Of a DNA stretch of 64,000 bases, positions 33,764-41,946 are shown piece by piece (the stretch's first letter is position 1; each line of letters starts with the position of its first letter). This stretch comes from CAVVKW01 sp963749035 (GTDB lineage Bacteria; Verrucomicrobiota; Verrucomicrobiia; Chthoniobacterales; JAATET01). Both the position numbers and the translations under genes were made by a program. The notes under the pieces were generated by a model. The model was not told the DNA's origin, made no database searches, and saw only the letters and a list, made by a program, of their open reading frames with translations. The stretch spans positions 1,426,001 to 1,490,000 of the forward strand of contig CAVVKW010000004.1 in NCBI GenBank assembly GCA_963749035.1, written 5' to 3'.

Positions 33764-35719
33764 TCAAGCCGAGCGGGTCATCTTGCGATAGGTCGCAAGT
33801 GCCAGCAGCGGCCAGTAAAGGCGATACATCCCGTAGCGTAGATAGAATACGACCGGAAATCCCGTGCCGGTCGTCTCCTCCTCCGTCCAGGACCCGTCCG
33901 CGTTCTGACGTCGCACCAGAAAGCCAATTCCGCGCCGCACCGAGTCGCGGGTCGCGTCACCGCACGCGCACAATCCCATCACCGCCCAAGCCGTCTGACT
34001 CGGCGTGCTCGGCCCGATCCCCTTCAGCTCCGGATCGTCATAAGACGCGCAAGTCTCACCCCAGCCGCCATCCTCGTTCTGGCAACTTTCGAGCCAATCC
34101 CGTCCGCGCCGGATCCAATCCTTGTCCATGTTGAACCCGATCGCCCCCAATCCACGCAGCACCTGCCACGTTCCGTAAAGGTAGTTCACGCCCCACCGCC
34201 CGTACCAAGAGCCATCGTCCTCCTGCGTCTGTTTCAGCATCGTCACCGCCCTGCGCACCGTCTCCGACCGGCGGTCGTGTCCCAGGTAGCCAAGCAATTC
34301 CAAAACCCGTGCCGTCAGATCGCTGCACGTCGGATCCAAAATCGCGTTGTGGTCGGCAAACGGCACGTCCTCCAGCCACTTCTTCGTCACGTCCTTGTCA
34401 AACGCCGCCCAGCCCCCGTCGCGACACTGAAAACTCAGCAACCACCGTAATGCTCGCTCGACCAACTCCTCCCGCGCCACCGGATCGCGCGGAGCCGTCA
34501 ACCGCAGAGCCATCAACACCATCATCGTGTCATCCGTGTCGGGGTAATATTTATTGTCGTGTTCGAAAGCCCAGCCACTCGCCTCCGGGCCCGGATTTTT
34601 CACCGCCCAGTCCCCACGAAACCGGACTTCTTTCGCTTCGAGCCAAGCCGCCGAGCGAACCATCGACGGGTGATCGCTCGCGACCCCCGACTCCCCCAGC
34701 GCGATCGTCGTGATCGCCGTATCCCAGACGGGCGACAAACACGGCTGAATCCGAAACTCCCCACTCCCACCGTCATCAACGAAGAGCCCGGCAAAATCCG
34801 CGTCCGCTTTCCGCACCAGCGAATGATCTTCGCCGTATCCCAGCGCCCGCAGCGCCATCATGCCATTCAGCATCGCCGGGAAGATCGCGCCAAGCCCTTC
34901 GCTCCCCTCGCCCATCCGGTCCACCATCCACCGCTCGGCAATCTTGAGCGCCCGCTCGCGGACCAGCCCCGGCCGGACGGAGTCATACGCCTTGAGCACC
35001 CGGTCGCACTTCAAAAAAGTGTTTCGCCACGAAAATCGCTTACCCTTTTTAAGCGACAGGTCCGTGCCCTCGAGCCCGGCCGGAAATAACTCGTGCAACT
35101 GAAACTCCGCGGGCAGCTCCCGCGTCGGACGGTAATGATTCAGAATCGCCAACGGCGCCAAAATGCCCCGCGTCCAAGAAGACATGTCGTGCACACTGAA
35201 AAAAAACCACTTCGGCAGCAGGAACAATTCCACCGGCACAGTCGGCAAATGCTTCCAAGGAAATTGACCCAGCAAAGCCAGATACAGCTTCGCGTAAGTG
35301 TTCATGTGCGGAATCCCGCCCAGCCGCAGGATCGTCGACCGCGCGTCTTTCATCCACGGATCGTCCGGCGAATCCCCGCTCAGCTTCAGAGCGAAGTAGG
35401 CCTTCACCGAGGCGTTGATCTCACTCGGGCCGTCGACGTAAATGTTCCACCCGCCGTCGGGCAACTGCCGCCGCCGCACGTGGTCCGCGCACTTTCGCTC
35501 CAACTCCGCGTCGCGCCGTCCGCTCCAGTGCAGATACAGCACCGTGTCGGAGCATAAAGTCGAGTCGACCGTCAGCTCCCCCTCCCAGTGACCGTCCGGC
35601 CGCTGAAGCCCAAACAGATGTTCCTGCGCCGCCGAAACGGCAGCCTCCACCGTGGGAATGGCATTTGGTCGACCATCCCCCGGGAATGGGATGACCTTTG
35701 CCGTCGAGGCAAAACTCAT
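33764..35719 (-). CDS. shc: Squalene-hopene cyclase
   Basis: Cyclises squalene to hopene at the membrane. 651 aa. The catalytic motif DTDDTMMVL (the DxDDT acid) lies at about residue 395. Many QW repeats are visible: AAQEHLFGLQRPDGHWEG, RRRQLPDGGWNIY, WLLSFQCRDGGWAAFD, MLKQTQEDDGSWYGRWG, WLESCQNEDGGWGET and RRQNADGSWTEEE. Its ATG overlaps the hpnH stop by 4 bp (ATGA), so the two are coupled. Squalene presumably comes from the synthase-like enzyme at 29343-30266. Confidence 0.97.
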   Translation of the reverse strand: MSFASTAKVIPFPGDGRPNAIPTVEAAVSAAQEHLFGLQRPDGHWEGELTVDSTLCSDTVLYLHWSGRRDAELERKCADHVRRRQLPDGGWNIYVDGPSEINASVKAYFALKLSGDSPDDPWMKDARSTILRLGGIPHMNTYAKLYLALLGQFPWKHLPTVPVELFLLPKWFFFSVHDMSSWTRGILAPLAILNHYRPTRELPAEFQLHELFPAGLEGTDLSLKKGKRFSWRNTFLKCDRVLKAYDSVRPGLVRERALKIAERWMVDRMGEGSEGLGAIFPAMLNGMMALRALGYGEDHSLVRKADADFAGLFVDDGGSGEFRIQPCLSPVWDTAITTIALGESGVASDHPSMVRSAAWLEAKEVRFRGDWAVKNPGPEASGWAFEHDNKYYPDTDDTMMVLMALRLTAPRDPVAREELVERALRWLLSFQCRDGGWAAFDKDVTKKWLEDVPFADHNAILDPTCSDLTARVLELLGYLGHDRRSETVRRAVTMLKQTQEDDGSWYGRWGVNYLYGTWQVLRGLGAIGFNMDKDWIRRGRDWLESCQNEDGGWGETCASYDDPELKGIGPSTPSQTAWAVMGLCACGDATRDSVRRGIGFLVRRQNADGSWTEEETTGTGFPVVFYLRYGMYRLYWPLLALATYRKMTRSA

Positions 35720-37020
35720 TCTACAACGACCGCTTCGTCTGGCGCCGCGACCTTGTCCGGGCGTCCCGTCTTGTGACCCTTGCCGGCACTCACACCGTCA
35801 AACGCGTTCACCTCCGCCCCCTCGACCCGCGCCCCCGGCTTCGCGCCGAAGTTGAACTTCACGTTCGCCCACGTGTCCCCACGCTGCGCGTCGCGGCCCA
35901 GCGTCGCACTTGGCTCGTAGCCACAATGCACCATGCAATTTTCACAACGCTTGTCCTTCGCCACGCCGTTGACCACCCCGTAGTTCTCCCACGTCGTCTC
36001 GTCGAGCAGCGCCTGATACGAATCGAAGTGCCCGTCCGTCATCAAGTAACAAGGCCCCTTCCAGCCCATGACGTTCCGCGTCGGAATCGCCCACGCCGAA
36101 CAGGTCAGGTCACGCTGACCGGCCAGGAAATCCAAATAAATCGGCGTTCCGAAAAACGCGTATCGCTCGCCCCACTTCCGGATGTCCTTGAATTTCTCCC
36201 GCGTCATCTCGCGCGTGAGGAAAAAATTCTCCGGCTCCAGATTCAGTCGTTTCCGCATGTCCTCCTTGGCCGAATCGTAATCGTAGCCGGGAGAAATCGT
36301 GTGTCCATCGATCCCGATCCAGCTCAGGAAATCGAACATTTTCTCCAACTCCGCCATGTCGGTTTCTTTATAGACCGTCGTATTCGTCGCCACCTGATAG
36401 CCCAGAATTTTCGCCATCCGCATCGCCGCCACGCACTCCTTGAAAACTCCCTCGCGCTCCACGATCAGATCGTGCGTGCGCTCCATCCCGTCCAAGTGAA
36501 CGTTCCAATACATCCACTGCGTCGGCGCGATCACCGGCCCTTCGACCTTGGACTTTGGATTCTGGATCGCCTCCGACTGCTCGGCCGTAATCAATTCCTC
36601 GCTGACCAACTTCTGCAGCAAAGGCCTCACCTTCTCCGGCCGCGCAGCGAACTCACTCGTGAGATACTCCCGCATCTTTTTCCGCATGAACATTCCGTTC
36701 GTGCAGATGTAAACGATCCGCTTCTGCTCCAGCAGACCCTCGACCAGCGCTTCGATCTCGGGATAAATCAGCGGTTCACCCCCACAGATCGAGATCATCG
36801 GCGCGTCACACTCCGCCGCCGCCCCCAGACAATCCTCGAGCGGCATCACGTCCTTCAAGGACGTTGAATACTCGCGAATCCGACCACAGCCCGTGCAAGT
36901 CAGGTTGCACGTATGGAGCGGTTCGAGCTGGAGGACCGTCGCAAATTTCTCAACCCGGCGAATCTTCTTTCCAACGATGTAAGCGGCAATCTTAGCCGTT
37001 AGTGCCAGCGGAAATCTCAT
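35716..37020 (-). CDS. hpnH: Adenosyl hopene transferase HpnH (radical SAM)
   Basis: Adds adenosine to hopene, the first step to extended bacteriohopanepolyols. 434 aa from the ATG at 37020 (MRFPLALTAKIAAYIVGKK, a typical HpnH start). Radical SAM motif CNLTCTGC, then GGEPLIYPEI, HLDGMERTHD, SPGYDYDSAKEDM and a C-terminal WKGPCYL...CENCMVHCGYEPSA cluster. Oddity: between YLTSEFAARPEKV and the MYWNVHLDG strand there is extra sequence containing AIQNPKSKVEG, encoded by a heptamer array on this strand (36541-36568). The tail after about residue 395 is Gly/Ala/Lys-rich. No hpnG or later genes are seen. Confidence 0.93.
   Translation of the reverse strand: MRFPLALTAKIAAYIVGKKIRRVEKFATVLQLEPLHTCNLTCTGCGRIREYSTSLKDVMPLEDCLGAAAECDAPMISICGGEPLIYPEIEALVEGLLEQKRIVYICTNGMFMRKKMREYLTSEFAARPEKVRPLLQKLVSEELITAEQSEAIQNPKSKVEGPVIAPTQWMYWNVHLDGMERTHDLIVEREGVFKECVAAMRMAKILGYQVATNTTVYKETDMAELEKMFDFLSWIGIDGHTISPGYDYDSAKEDMRKRLNLEPENFFLTREMTREKFKDIRKWGERYAFFGTPIYLDFLAGQRDLTCSAWAIPTRNVMGWKGPCYLMTDGHFDSYQALLDETTWENYGVVNGVAKDKRCENCMVHCGYEPSATLGRDAQRGDTWANVKFNFGAKPGARVEGAEVNAFDGVSAGKGHKTGRPDKVAAPDEAVVVE
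36541..36568. repeat. AATCCRA-type heptamer array inside hpnH (4 x 7 bp)
   Basis: Read on the minus strand: GATCCAG, AATCCAA, AGTCCAA, GGTCGAA. Encodes part of AIQNPKSKVEG, the same peptide flavour as the array in folP (SEIQNPRSK). Confidence 0.75.
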
Positions 37021-37175
37021 GCCGCGGCAGCGTATCAGCGGCAATGACCCTGTCAAACCCGGTGGAACTCAATTCGTCCCACGCAAACACCACCGCCTTG
37101 ACCAAGCGGAATGGAATCGCCCCTCTGGGCCCGAACCGCCAGTTTTCCCGCTATCGATAAAGTGTCACTCCTGGC

Positions 37176-37559
37176 CTAGACCAGGGCCACCGCCTCGATC
37201 TCCACGTCGAACCCCAGCAAACCCGCTCCGACCGTCGCCCGCGCTGGTTTACTCTCGCCAAAAAATTCCGCGTAAACGCCGTTCATCTCCGCGAACGTAT
37301 CCGAGTCGAACGGTTGCAGATACACCCGACACGACACCACCCGATCCAACGACGAACCCGCCGCCTCCACCGCGCGTTTCAGGTTGGTCAATACCACCCG
37401 GGACTGTTCGGCAACCGTGCCCCGCACGATCCCACCCGCTTCCGGATCATACGGGATCTGCCCCGAAATAAAGGCAAACCGCCCCTCGGCGATGACCATC
37501 GGAGAATAAGGACCGATCGCCGGCGGTCCGCCCGCGATCTCGGAAATCACCTCACGCAT
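37176..37559 (-). CDS. ridA: RidA-family enamine/imine deaminase
   Basis: 127 aa YjgF/YER057c/UK114 fold. Hydrolyses reactive 2-aminoacrylate-type enamines from PLP enzymes. Visible: IGPYSPMVIAEGRFAFISGQIPYDPEAG, LTNLKRAVEAAGSSLDRVV, and SKPARATVGAGLLG with the key Arg followed by the VEIEAVALV C-terminus. All RidA-subfamily residues appear present. It overlaps the end of asd by 8 bp, so it is co-translated with an amino-acid biosynthesis gene, which fits its protective role. Confidence 0.93.
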   Translation of the reverse strand: MREVISEIAGGPPAIGPYSPMVIAEGRFAFISGQIPYDPEAGGIVRGTVAEQSRVVLTNLKRAVEAAGSSLDRVVSCRVYLQPFDSDTFAEMNGVYAEFFGESKPARATVGAGLLGFDVEIEAVALV

Positions 37560-38577
37560 CGCCGATTCCCTCCGCGACCAACTCCGCGATCTGAACCGCG
37601 TTCAACGCCGCCCCCTTGAGCACCTGATCCCCGCAGCACCAGAAGCTCAACGCGTTGTCCCACGCGCAATCGAGCCGCAATCGCCCGACCTCGCAATCGT
37701 CCTTCCCGGCCACGTTCAGCGGCATCGGATAGCGTGACTTCGCCGGATCATCCACGACCCGCACCCCGTCGAAACGATCGATCACCTCCCGCGCTTCCAT
37801 CACGTTCACCGGCTTCTCGAACTCCGCCGTCACCGCCACCGAATGCGCCCGGTAAACCGGCACCCGCACGCACGTCACCGAAGCGCGGAACATCGACAAA
37901 TGCATGATCCGCCGCCCCTCGTTCTGCATCTTCATCTCTTCCTTCGTGTAGCCGTTCTCGACGAATGAATCCACCTGGGGAATCACGTTGAACGCGATCG
38001 GATGCGCGAAGACCGATGGCTCCGGCGCCGCCCCACCGTCTCCCGCCGAGACCTGCTCCCGCAGTTCCTCGATCCCCTGCGCTCCCGCGCCGGACACCGC
38101 TTGATAACTCGATGCCAAAACCCGCCGCACGCGAAACCGCTGATGCAGCGGAAACAAACCCATCAGCGTCACGATCGTCGTGCAGTTCGGGTTCGCGATG
38201 ATCCCCTGATGATGCTTCACATCCGCACCGTTGATCTCCGGAATGACCAACGGAACGTCGTCGTCCATGCGGAACGCCGAAGAATTATCGACGACCACCG
38301 CACCGGCATCCACCGCGTGCTTCGCGTATTCCTTCGAAATTCCCGACCCCGCACTGAACAACGCAACGTCCACGCCGGCAAACGAATCCGGCTTCAACTC
38401 CGCGACCTCGACCGGTCCACCCCGGAACGTCAAAGTCTTCCCCGCCGACCGCGCCGACGCCAATAGCGTCAACTTTTTGACCGGAAAATCCCGCCGCTCC
38501 AGCACGTCGAGCATCTCGACGCCGACCGCCCCAGTTGCGCCCACGATGGCGACATGATACTGCCTCTTACTCATCAA
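37552..38577 (-). CDS. asd: Aspartate-semialdehyde dehydrogenase
   Basis: Reduces aspartyl phosphate to aspartate semialdehyde for lysine, threonine and methionine. 341 aa. Visible: VAIVGATGAVGVEMLDVLERRDFP (NADP-binding), LLASARSAGK, FSAGSGISKEYA, VVDNSSAFRMDDDVPLVIPEIN, IANPNCTTIVTLM with catalytic Cys, and SYQAVSGAGAQGIEEL. With DapL at 43.3-44.5 kb it indicates the diaminopimelate-aminotransferase lysine route. The start is MMSKRQ at 38577 or its second Met. Confidence 0.97.
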   Translation of the reverse strand: MMSKRQYHVAIVGATGAVGVEMLDVLERRDFPVKKLTLLASARSAGKTLTFRGGPVEVAELKPDSFAGVDVALFSAGSGISKEYAKHAVDAGAVVVDNSSAFRMDDDVPLVIPEINGADVKHHQGIIANPNCTTIVTLMGLFPLHQRFRVRRVLASSYQAVSGAGAQGIEELREQVSAGDGGAAPEPSVFAHPIAFNVIPQVDSFVENGYTKEEMKMQNEGRRIMHLSMFRASVTCVRVPVYRAHSVAVTAEFEKPVNVMEAREVIDRFDGVRVVDDPAKSRYPMPLNVAGKDDCEVGRLRLDCAWDNALSFWCCGDQVLKGAALNAVQIAELVAEGIGDA

Positions 38578-39078
38578 ATCCTAAAAAAGTTGCCGATCAC
38601 TACCCCACAATCTTCGAGCGTCCAACCCCGATTTTCAATCCGCATCTCCGTGCCCAATCAACGGCTAGAGCTCCTCGACGGCGACGCGCCCTTGGCATCC
38701 TACCCCATCTCGACTTCCAAGTATGGACTCGGTTCCGAAGATGGCAGTTTCCGCACGCCACTCGGCCGCTTCCGTGTGGCCGAAAAGATCGGGGACGAAG
38801 CCGAGCCCGGGATGATTTTTCGCGGTCGACGCCCCACCGGCACCATCGCCGATCAGGGCGGCGAGGAAGATCACGTGCTGACCCGTATCCTCTGGCTCGA
38901 TGGATTGGAACCCACCAACGCGAACACGTTCGATCGGTACATCTACATCCACGGAACGAACCAAGAGAATCTCATCGGAACAGCCGCCAGCCACGGGTGT
39001 ATCCGCATGCGCAACGCCGACATCGTCGATCTCTTCCCGAAAGTCCCCGCCGGAACCCCGGTAGAGATTGCCGCGTAA
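38554..39078 (+). CDS. L,D-transpeptidase (YkuD) family protein
   Basis: 174 aa. YkuD domain: ISVPNQRLELLDGDAPLASYPIS, GSFRTPLGRFRV, IYIHGTNQENLIG and the catalytic ASHGCIRMRNADIVDLF with His and Cys. Such enzymes cross-link peptidoglycan or attach proteins to it. No signal peptide is evident, which is odd for a wall enzyme, and the N-terminus is uncertain. ATG 38554 overlaps the divergent asd start by 24 bases, and TTG 38590 would avoid this. Perhaps the frame starts later and export is by another route, or it acts on a cytoplasmic precursor. Confidence 0.83.
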   Translation: MILPLTHQILKKLPITTPQSSSVQPRFSIRISVPNQRLELLDGDAPLASYPISTSKYGLGSEDGSFRTPLGRFRVAEKIGDEAEPGMIFRGRRPTGTIADQGGEEDHVLTRILWLDGLEPTNANTFDRYIYIHGTNQENLIGTAASHGCIRMRNADIVDLFPKVPAGTPVEIAA

Positions 39079-39084
39079 TTTCTG

Positions 39085-39113
39085 TTGTCACCCCGACAAA
39101 CTGTGACTAAATG
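39085..39113 (+). promoter_or_regulatory. Sigma-70-like promoter for the small lipoprotein gene
   Basis: TTGTCA (39085-39090), 17-base spacer, TAAATG (39108-39113). The -35 matches 5 of 6 consensus positions and the -10 is acceptable. A strong Shine-Dalgarno and start follow within 40 bases and an intrinsic terminator closes the unit. Confidence 0.6.
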
Positions 39114-39149
39114 CGCCCTGCATCTCGCAAAGAAAGGAGGGGAAAAACA

Positions 39150-39272
39150 TTGATCAAATTCGTCAAAATCGCAGCAGTTGTCGCCATGGCGGCAACCTCG
39201 CTCGCAATCACCGCGTGCGAAACAGCTCCCGAGCCGGCACCGCCACCCGTGAGCATGGGCATGTACAAATAA
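39150..39272 (+). CDS. Small lipoprotein, 40 aa
   Basis: A TTG start at 39150 is preceded, 7 bases away, by AAAGGAGGGG, the best ribosome binding site I see in this window. The peptide MIKFVKIAAVVAMAATSLAI continues TACETAPEPAPPPVSMGMYK: a basic start, a hydrophobic core and a lipobox ending in Cys 23 (ITAC), then a short Pro/Glu/Ala tail. Promoter, Shine-Dalgarno, frame and terminator together make a complete monocistronic unit, suggesting a highly expressed outer- or inner-membrane lipoprotein. It has no recognised family. Confidence 0.8.
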   Translation: MIKFVKIAAVVAMAATSLAITACETAPEPAPPPVSMGMYK

Positions 39273-39297
39273 TCAATTCCTCGAAAGAGGAAAACCC

Positions 39298-39340
39298 AAG
39301 ACCGGGCTGGCTCATCGAGTCGCCCGGTCTTTTTCTTTTC
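39298..39340 (+). terminator. Strong intrinsic terminator
   Basis: AAGACCGGGC (39298-39307) pairs perfectly with GCCCGGTCTT (39322-39331) across a 14-base loop, followed by TTTTTCTTTTC. Ends the 40-aa lipoprotein transcript. Confidence 0.9.
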
Positions 39341-39383
39341 AGACAGAATTTTCAGGAGTGATGAAAAAATCATGATCTCCTGA

Positions 39384-39416
39384 AATCCAATCCCGTTAAT
39401 CCGGTAAATCCTGTCG
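39384..39416. repeat. Nonamer repeat at the 3' end of mpg
   Basis: Degenerate 9-bp steps around TTAATCCGG, TAAATCCTG, TCGAGTC preceded by AATCCAATC. It contains the mpg stop codon (TTA at 39396) and its last codons (RQDLPD). Related to the array at 40777. Confidence 0.55.
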
Positions 39417-39986
39417 AGTCACCTTCGCCCGCCGGCTCACGAACCGGCTCCCCTCCAGCGTAAATCTCCACGGCAGCTCCGTCCCCGCCGAGATCCCGAT
39501 CCGCCCATCCGCCACCAACTTCGCCCGCTCGTTCGCCGCAACGAACCCCCGCCCCGGATCCGCGCAAAGATCCATCCCGTGCTCCCCCCGCCCGATCCCG
39601 ATCGCTTGCGTCAGTTTTCCCGGCCCGGAACACAACGACCGCACGTCGGAAACATCTCTCCCCCGACGCTCCGCCATCTGATTCAGCCCCCGAATGGGCT
39701 CCAGCGCCCGCACCAGCACAAACCCGCGCCGCTCCCCCTTCACCAACACGTTGAGGAGCCAATGAACTCCGTAATTCAAATAAATGTAAGCCGTCCCCGC
39801 CGGCTCCCGCTCCACGAACTCCCGAGCGCTCGGCCGAAAGAACGTGTGGCACGCCGCGTCCCCCTCGTCGTCGTAAGCCTCGGTCTCCACGATCACCCCC
39901 GCACAATCTCCCCAAACCAAGGTCGCCCCGACCAACTCCCGCGCGCAAACCACCGGCTCCCGCTCAAAAAAATTCCGCCCGATCAC
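39396..39986 (-). CDS. mpg: 3-methyladenine DNA glycosylase (Mpg/AAG family)
   Basis: Excises alkylated purines. 196 aa from the GTG at 39986. AAG-family features: ARELVGATLVWGDCAGVIVETEAY with the catalytic Glu, DAACHTFF, AGTAYIYLNYGVHWLLNV, GFVLVRALEP, LCSGPGKLTQAIGI. The frame continues to a TTG at 40019 but that extension (RILDLGFRIE) is a heptamer repeat read backwards, so the GTG is more likely. The last codons overlap a nonamer repeat. Thus both ends of the gene are touched by repeat sequence. Confidence 0.92.
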   Translation of the reverse strand: MIGRNFFEREPVVCARELVGATLVWGDCAGVIVETEAYDDEGDAACHTFFRPSAREFVEREPAGTAYIYLNYGVHWLLNVLVKGERRGFVLVRALEPIRGLNQMAERRGRDVSDVRSLCSGPGKLTQAIGIGRGEHGMDLCADPGRGFVAANERAKLVADGRIGISAGTELPWRFTLEGSRFVSRRAKVTRQDLPD

Positions 39987-39989
39987 CTC

Positions 39990-40024
39990 AATCCGAAATC
40001 CGAGATCCAAAATCCGCAATTCAC
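39990..40024. repeat. AATCCRA-type heptamer array between mpg and the Nif3-like gene (5 x 7 bp)
   Basis: AATCCGA, AATCCGA, GATCCAA, AATCCGC, AATTCAC. Occupies the whole space from the mpg GTG to the stop codon of the upstream Nif3-like gene. Confidence 0.85.
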
Positions 40025-40761
40025 AACCCCGTCGGGTGATCCATAAACTCCCACGGCACCTCGAAGCGATCCGACACCGCCGCCGCCAGCGCCTTCACGC
40101 CGAACGTCTCCGTCGCGTAGTGCCCCGCGTAAATCAGGTTCACCCCCAACTCCTCTGCCAGCGTGTAAGTGTGCTGCGCACCCTCGCCGGTGACGAACGT
40201 GTCAATCCCCTCCGCCGCCACCTCCGCAATCAAATCTCCCCCGCCCCCCGTCACGACCCCGATCCGCCGCACGCGATCCGGACCACCGGGAGCCAGATGC
40301 ACCGGCCCGCCCACCACCCGCTCGACCTTATCGATAAGGTCCGGAAGCCGGACGTCCAGGTAAGCCCGCAAGCCGTATTTAGCGAACGGCTCCGTCTCCT
40401 CCATCCCAATCTCCCGGGCCAGAATCGCGTTGTTCCCCAGCACCGGATGCTGGTCCAGCGGCAGGTGACAGCTGTAAACCGCCAGACCGCCCTCGATCGC
40501 CGTCCGAATCTTCCGAAACGGCGCCCCCTCCAGTCGCTGCGCCCCGCCCCACATCATCCCGTGATGAACGATTAACAAATCCGCCCCCGCCTCCACCGCC
40601 ATCTCGATCACCGCTTCACAACCGTCCACCGCGCACGCTACCCGCGTCACTTCCCCGTTCGCGTTCTCGAGCTGCAGCCCATTGTGCGCGTTCGGATAAT
40701 CCTCGATCTCCCCCACGCGCAGTTCCCCGTTCATCCAATCGACAATTTCCCGTAATTTCAT
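40021..40761 (-). CDS. Nif3-like dinuclear metal-centre protein
   Basis: 246 aa of the Nif3/YbgI/DUF34 family, a widespread metal-binding hydrolase-like protein, sometimes annotated GTP cyclohydrolase I type 2. Metal-ligand segments: LLIVHHGMMWGG (His-His), SCHLPLDQHPVLGNN, and C-terminal VTGEGAQHTYTLAEELGVNLIYAGHYATETFGVKAL with His and Glu. Physiological substrate unknown. Its C-terminal stop overlaps the neighbouring heptamer array. Confidence 0.9.
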   Translation of the reverse strand: MKLREIVDWMNGELRVGEIEDYPNAHNGLQLENANGEVTRVACAVDGCEAVIEMAVEAGADLLIVHHGMMWGGAQRLEGAPFRKIRTAIEGGLAVYSCHLPLDQHPVLGNNAILAREIGMEETEPFAKYGLRAYLDVRLPDLIDKVERVVGGPVHLAPGGPDRVRRIGVVTGGGGDLIAEVAAEGIDTFVTGEGAQHTYTLAEELGVNLIYAGHYATETFGVKALAAAVSDRFEVPWEFMDHPTGL

Positions 40762-40776
40762 CGAACCACCCCCTCA

Positions 40777-40803
40777 GATCCTGAAAATCCTGTCAATCCT
40801 GTC
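40777..40803. repeat. Nonamer array between the Nif3-like gene and ychF (3 x 9 bp)
   Basis: GATCCTGAA, AATCCTGTC, AATCCTGTC. Sits in the 66-base divergent region between two start codons. Confidence 0.75.
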
Positions 40804-40827
40804 CCGTTTCAATAACCTCCGCCCCCC

Positions 40828-41946
40828 ATGTTAAAAGCCGGAATCGTCGGCTTGCCCAACGTCGGCAAGTCCACCCTCTTCAACGCCCTCACCCGCACCC
40901 GCAAAGCTGCGGCCGCCAATTTCCCGTTCTGCACCATCGAGCCGAACGTCGGCATGGTCACCGTCCCCGACGCCCGCCTCGACGCCCTCGCCAAACTCTC
41001 CAAGTCCGAGAAAACCCTCCCCGCCGCCATCGAGTTCGTCGACATCGCTGGCCTCGTCCGCGGTGCCTCCGAAGGGGAAGGGCTCGGCAACCAATTCCTC
41101 TCGCACATCCGCGAAGTCGACGCCGTCGTCCAGGTCATCCGTTGCTTCGAAGACGAGGACGTTCACCACGTCTCCGGCAGCGTCGATCCCGTCCGCGACA
41201 TCGAGGTCATCAACACCGAGCTCATCCTCGCCGACATGGCGTCGCTTTCTAAACAGAAGAACCGCCTCGAAAAAAGCGCCCGCTCCGGCGACAAACAGGC
41301 AAAATCCGAACTCGCCCTCCTCGAGAAACTTCTCCCCCACCTCGACAGCGGCAAACCCGCCTCGACGCTCGACCTCGACACCAACGAAGCTCCCGTCCTC
41401 CGCGGCCTCTTCCTCCTTTCCGCCAAACCCTCCCTCTTCGCCTGCAACGTCCGCGAAGAAGACCTCGCCGACATCGAAGGCGGCGACTCCCCCGCCGCCA
41501 AGCACGTCGCCGCCGTCCGCACCTACGCCCAAGAACACCTCAACTGCGAATCCGTCGTCATCTCCGCGCAGATCGAGAGCGAACTCGCCGAACTCCCCCC
41601 CGAAGAAGCGCAGGAATTCCTCACCGGCCTCGGCGTCACCGATTCCGGTGTCTCCCTTCTCATCCGCGCCGCCTACGCGCTCCTCGGCCTCCGCACCTAC
41701 CTCACGACCGGACCCAAGGAGTCCCGCGCCTGGACCATCAACGCCGGCGATAAAGCTCCCGCCGCCGCCGGAGTCATCCACAGCGACTTCGAGCGCGGCT
41801 TCATCGCCGCCGAAACGATCGCCTTCGAAGACCTCGTCCAGCTCGGCTCCCAGGCCAAAGCCCGCGAAGCCGGCAAACTCCGCATCGAAGGCAAAGACTA
41901 CGTCGTCAAGGACGGCGACGTCCTCGAGTTCCGCTTCAACGTTTAG
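40828..41946 (+). CDS. ychF: Ribosome-binding ATPase/GTPase YchF
   Basis: Universal Obg-family P-loop protein that prefers ATP and binds ribosomes; linked to stress responses. 372 aa. G1 GLPNVGKSTLFNALT, G3 FVDIAGLVRGASEGEGLGNQFLSHIR, the NxxE-type G4 (ACNVREED), then a helical domain and a C-terminal TGS domain (LGLRTYLTTGPKESRAWTINAGDKAPAAAGVIH). Complete; its stop overlaps that of the convergent MFS gene by 4 bases. Confidence 0.97.
   Translation: MLKAGIVGLPNVGKSTLFNALTRTRKAAAANFPFCTIEPNVGMVTVPDARLDALAKLSKSEKTLPAAIEFVDIAGLVRGASEGEGLGNQFLSHIREVDAVVQVIRCFEDEDVHHVSGSVDPVRDIEVINTELILADMASLSKQKNRLEKSARSGDKQAKSELALLEKLLPHLDSGKPASTLDLDTNEAPVLRGLFLLSAKPSLFACNVREEDLADIEGGDSPAAKHVAAVRTYAQEHLNCESVVISAQIESELAELPPEEAQEFLTGLGVTDSGVSLLIRAAYALLGLRTYLTTGPKESRAWTINAGDKAPAAAGVIHSDFERGFIAAETIAFEDLVQLGSQAKAREAGKLRIEGKDYVVKDGDVLEFRFNV

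Noticed and set aside
39990..40024. Short direct repeats that at first look like a CRISPR remnant
   Set aside because: Units are 7 bp with no spacers, and no cas gene is in the window. They are tandem micro-arrays.
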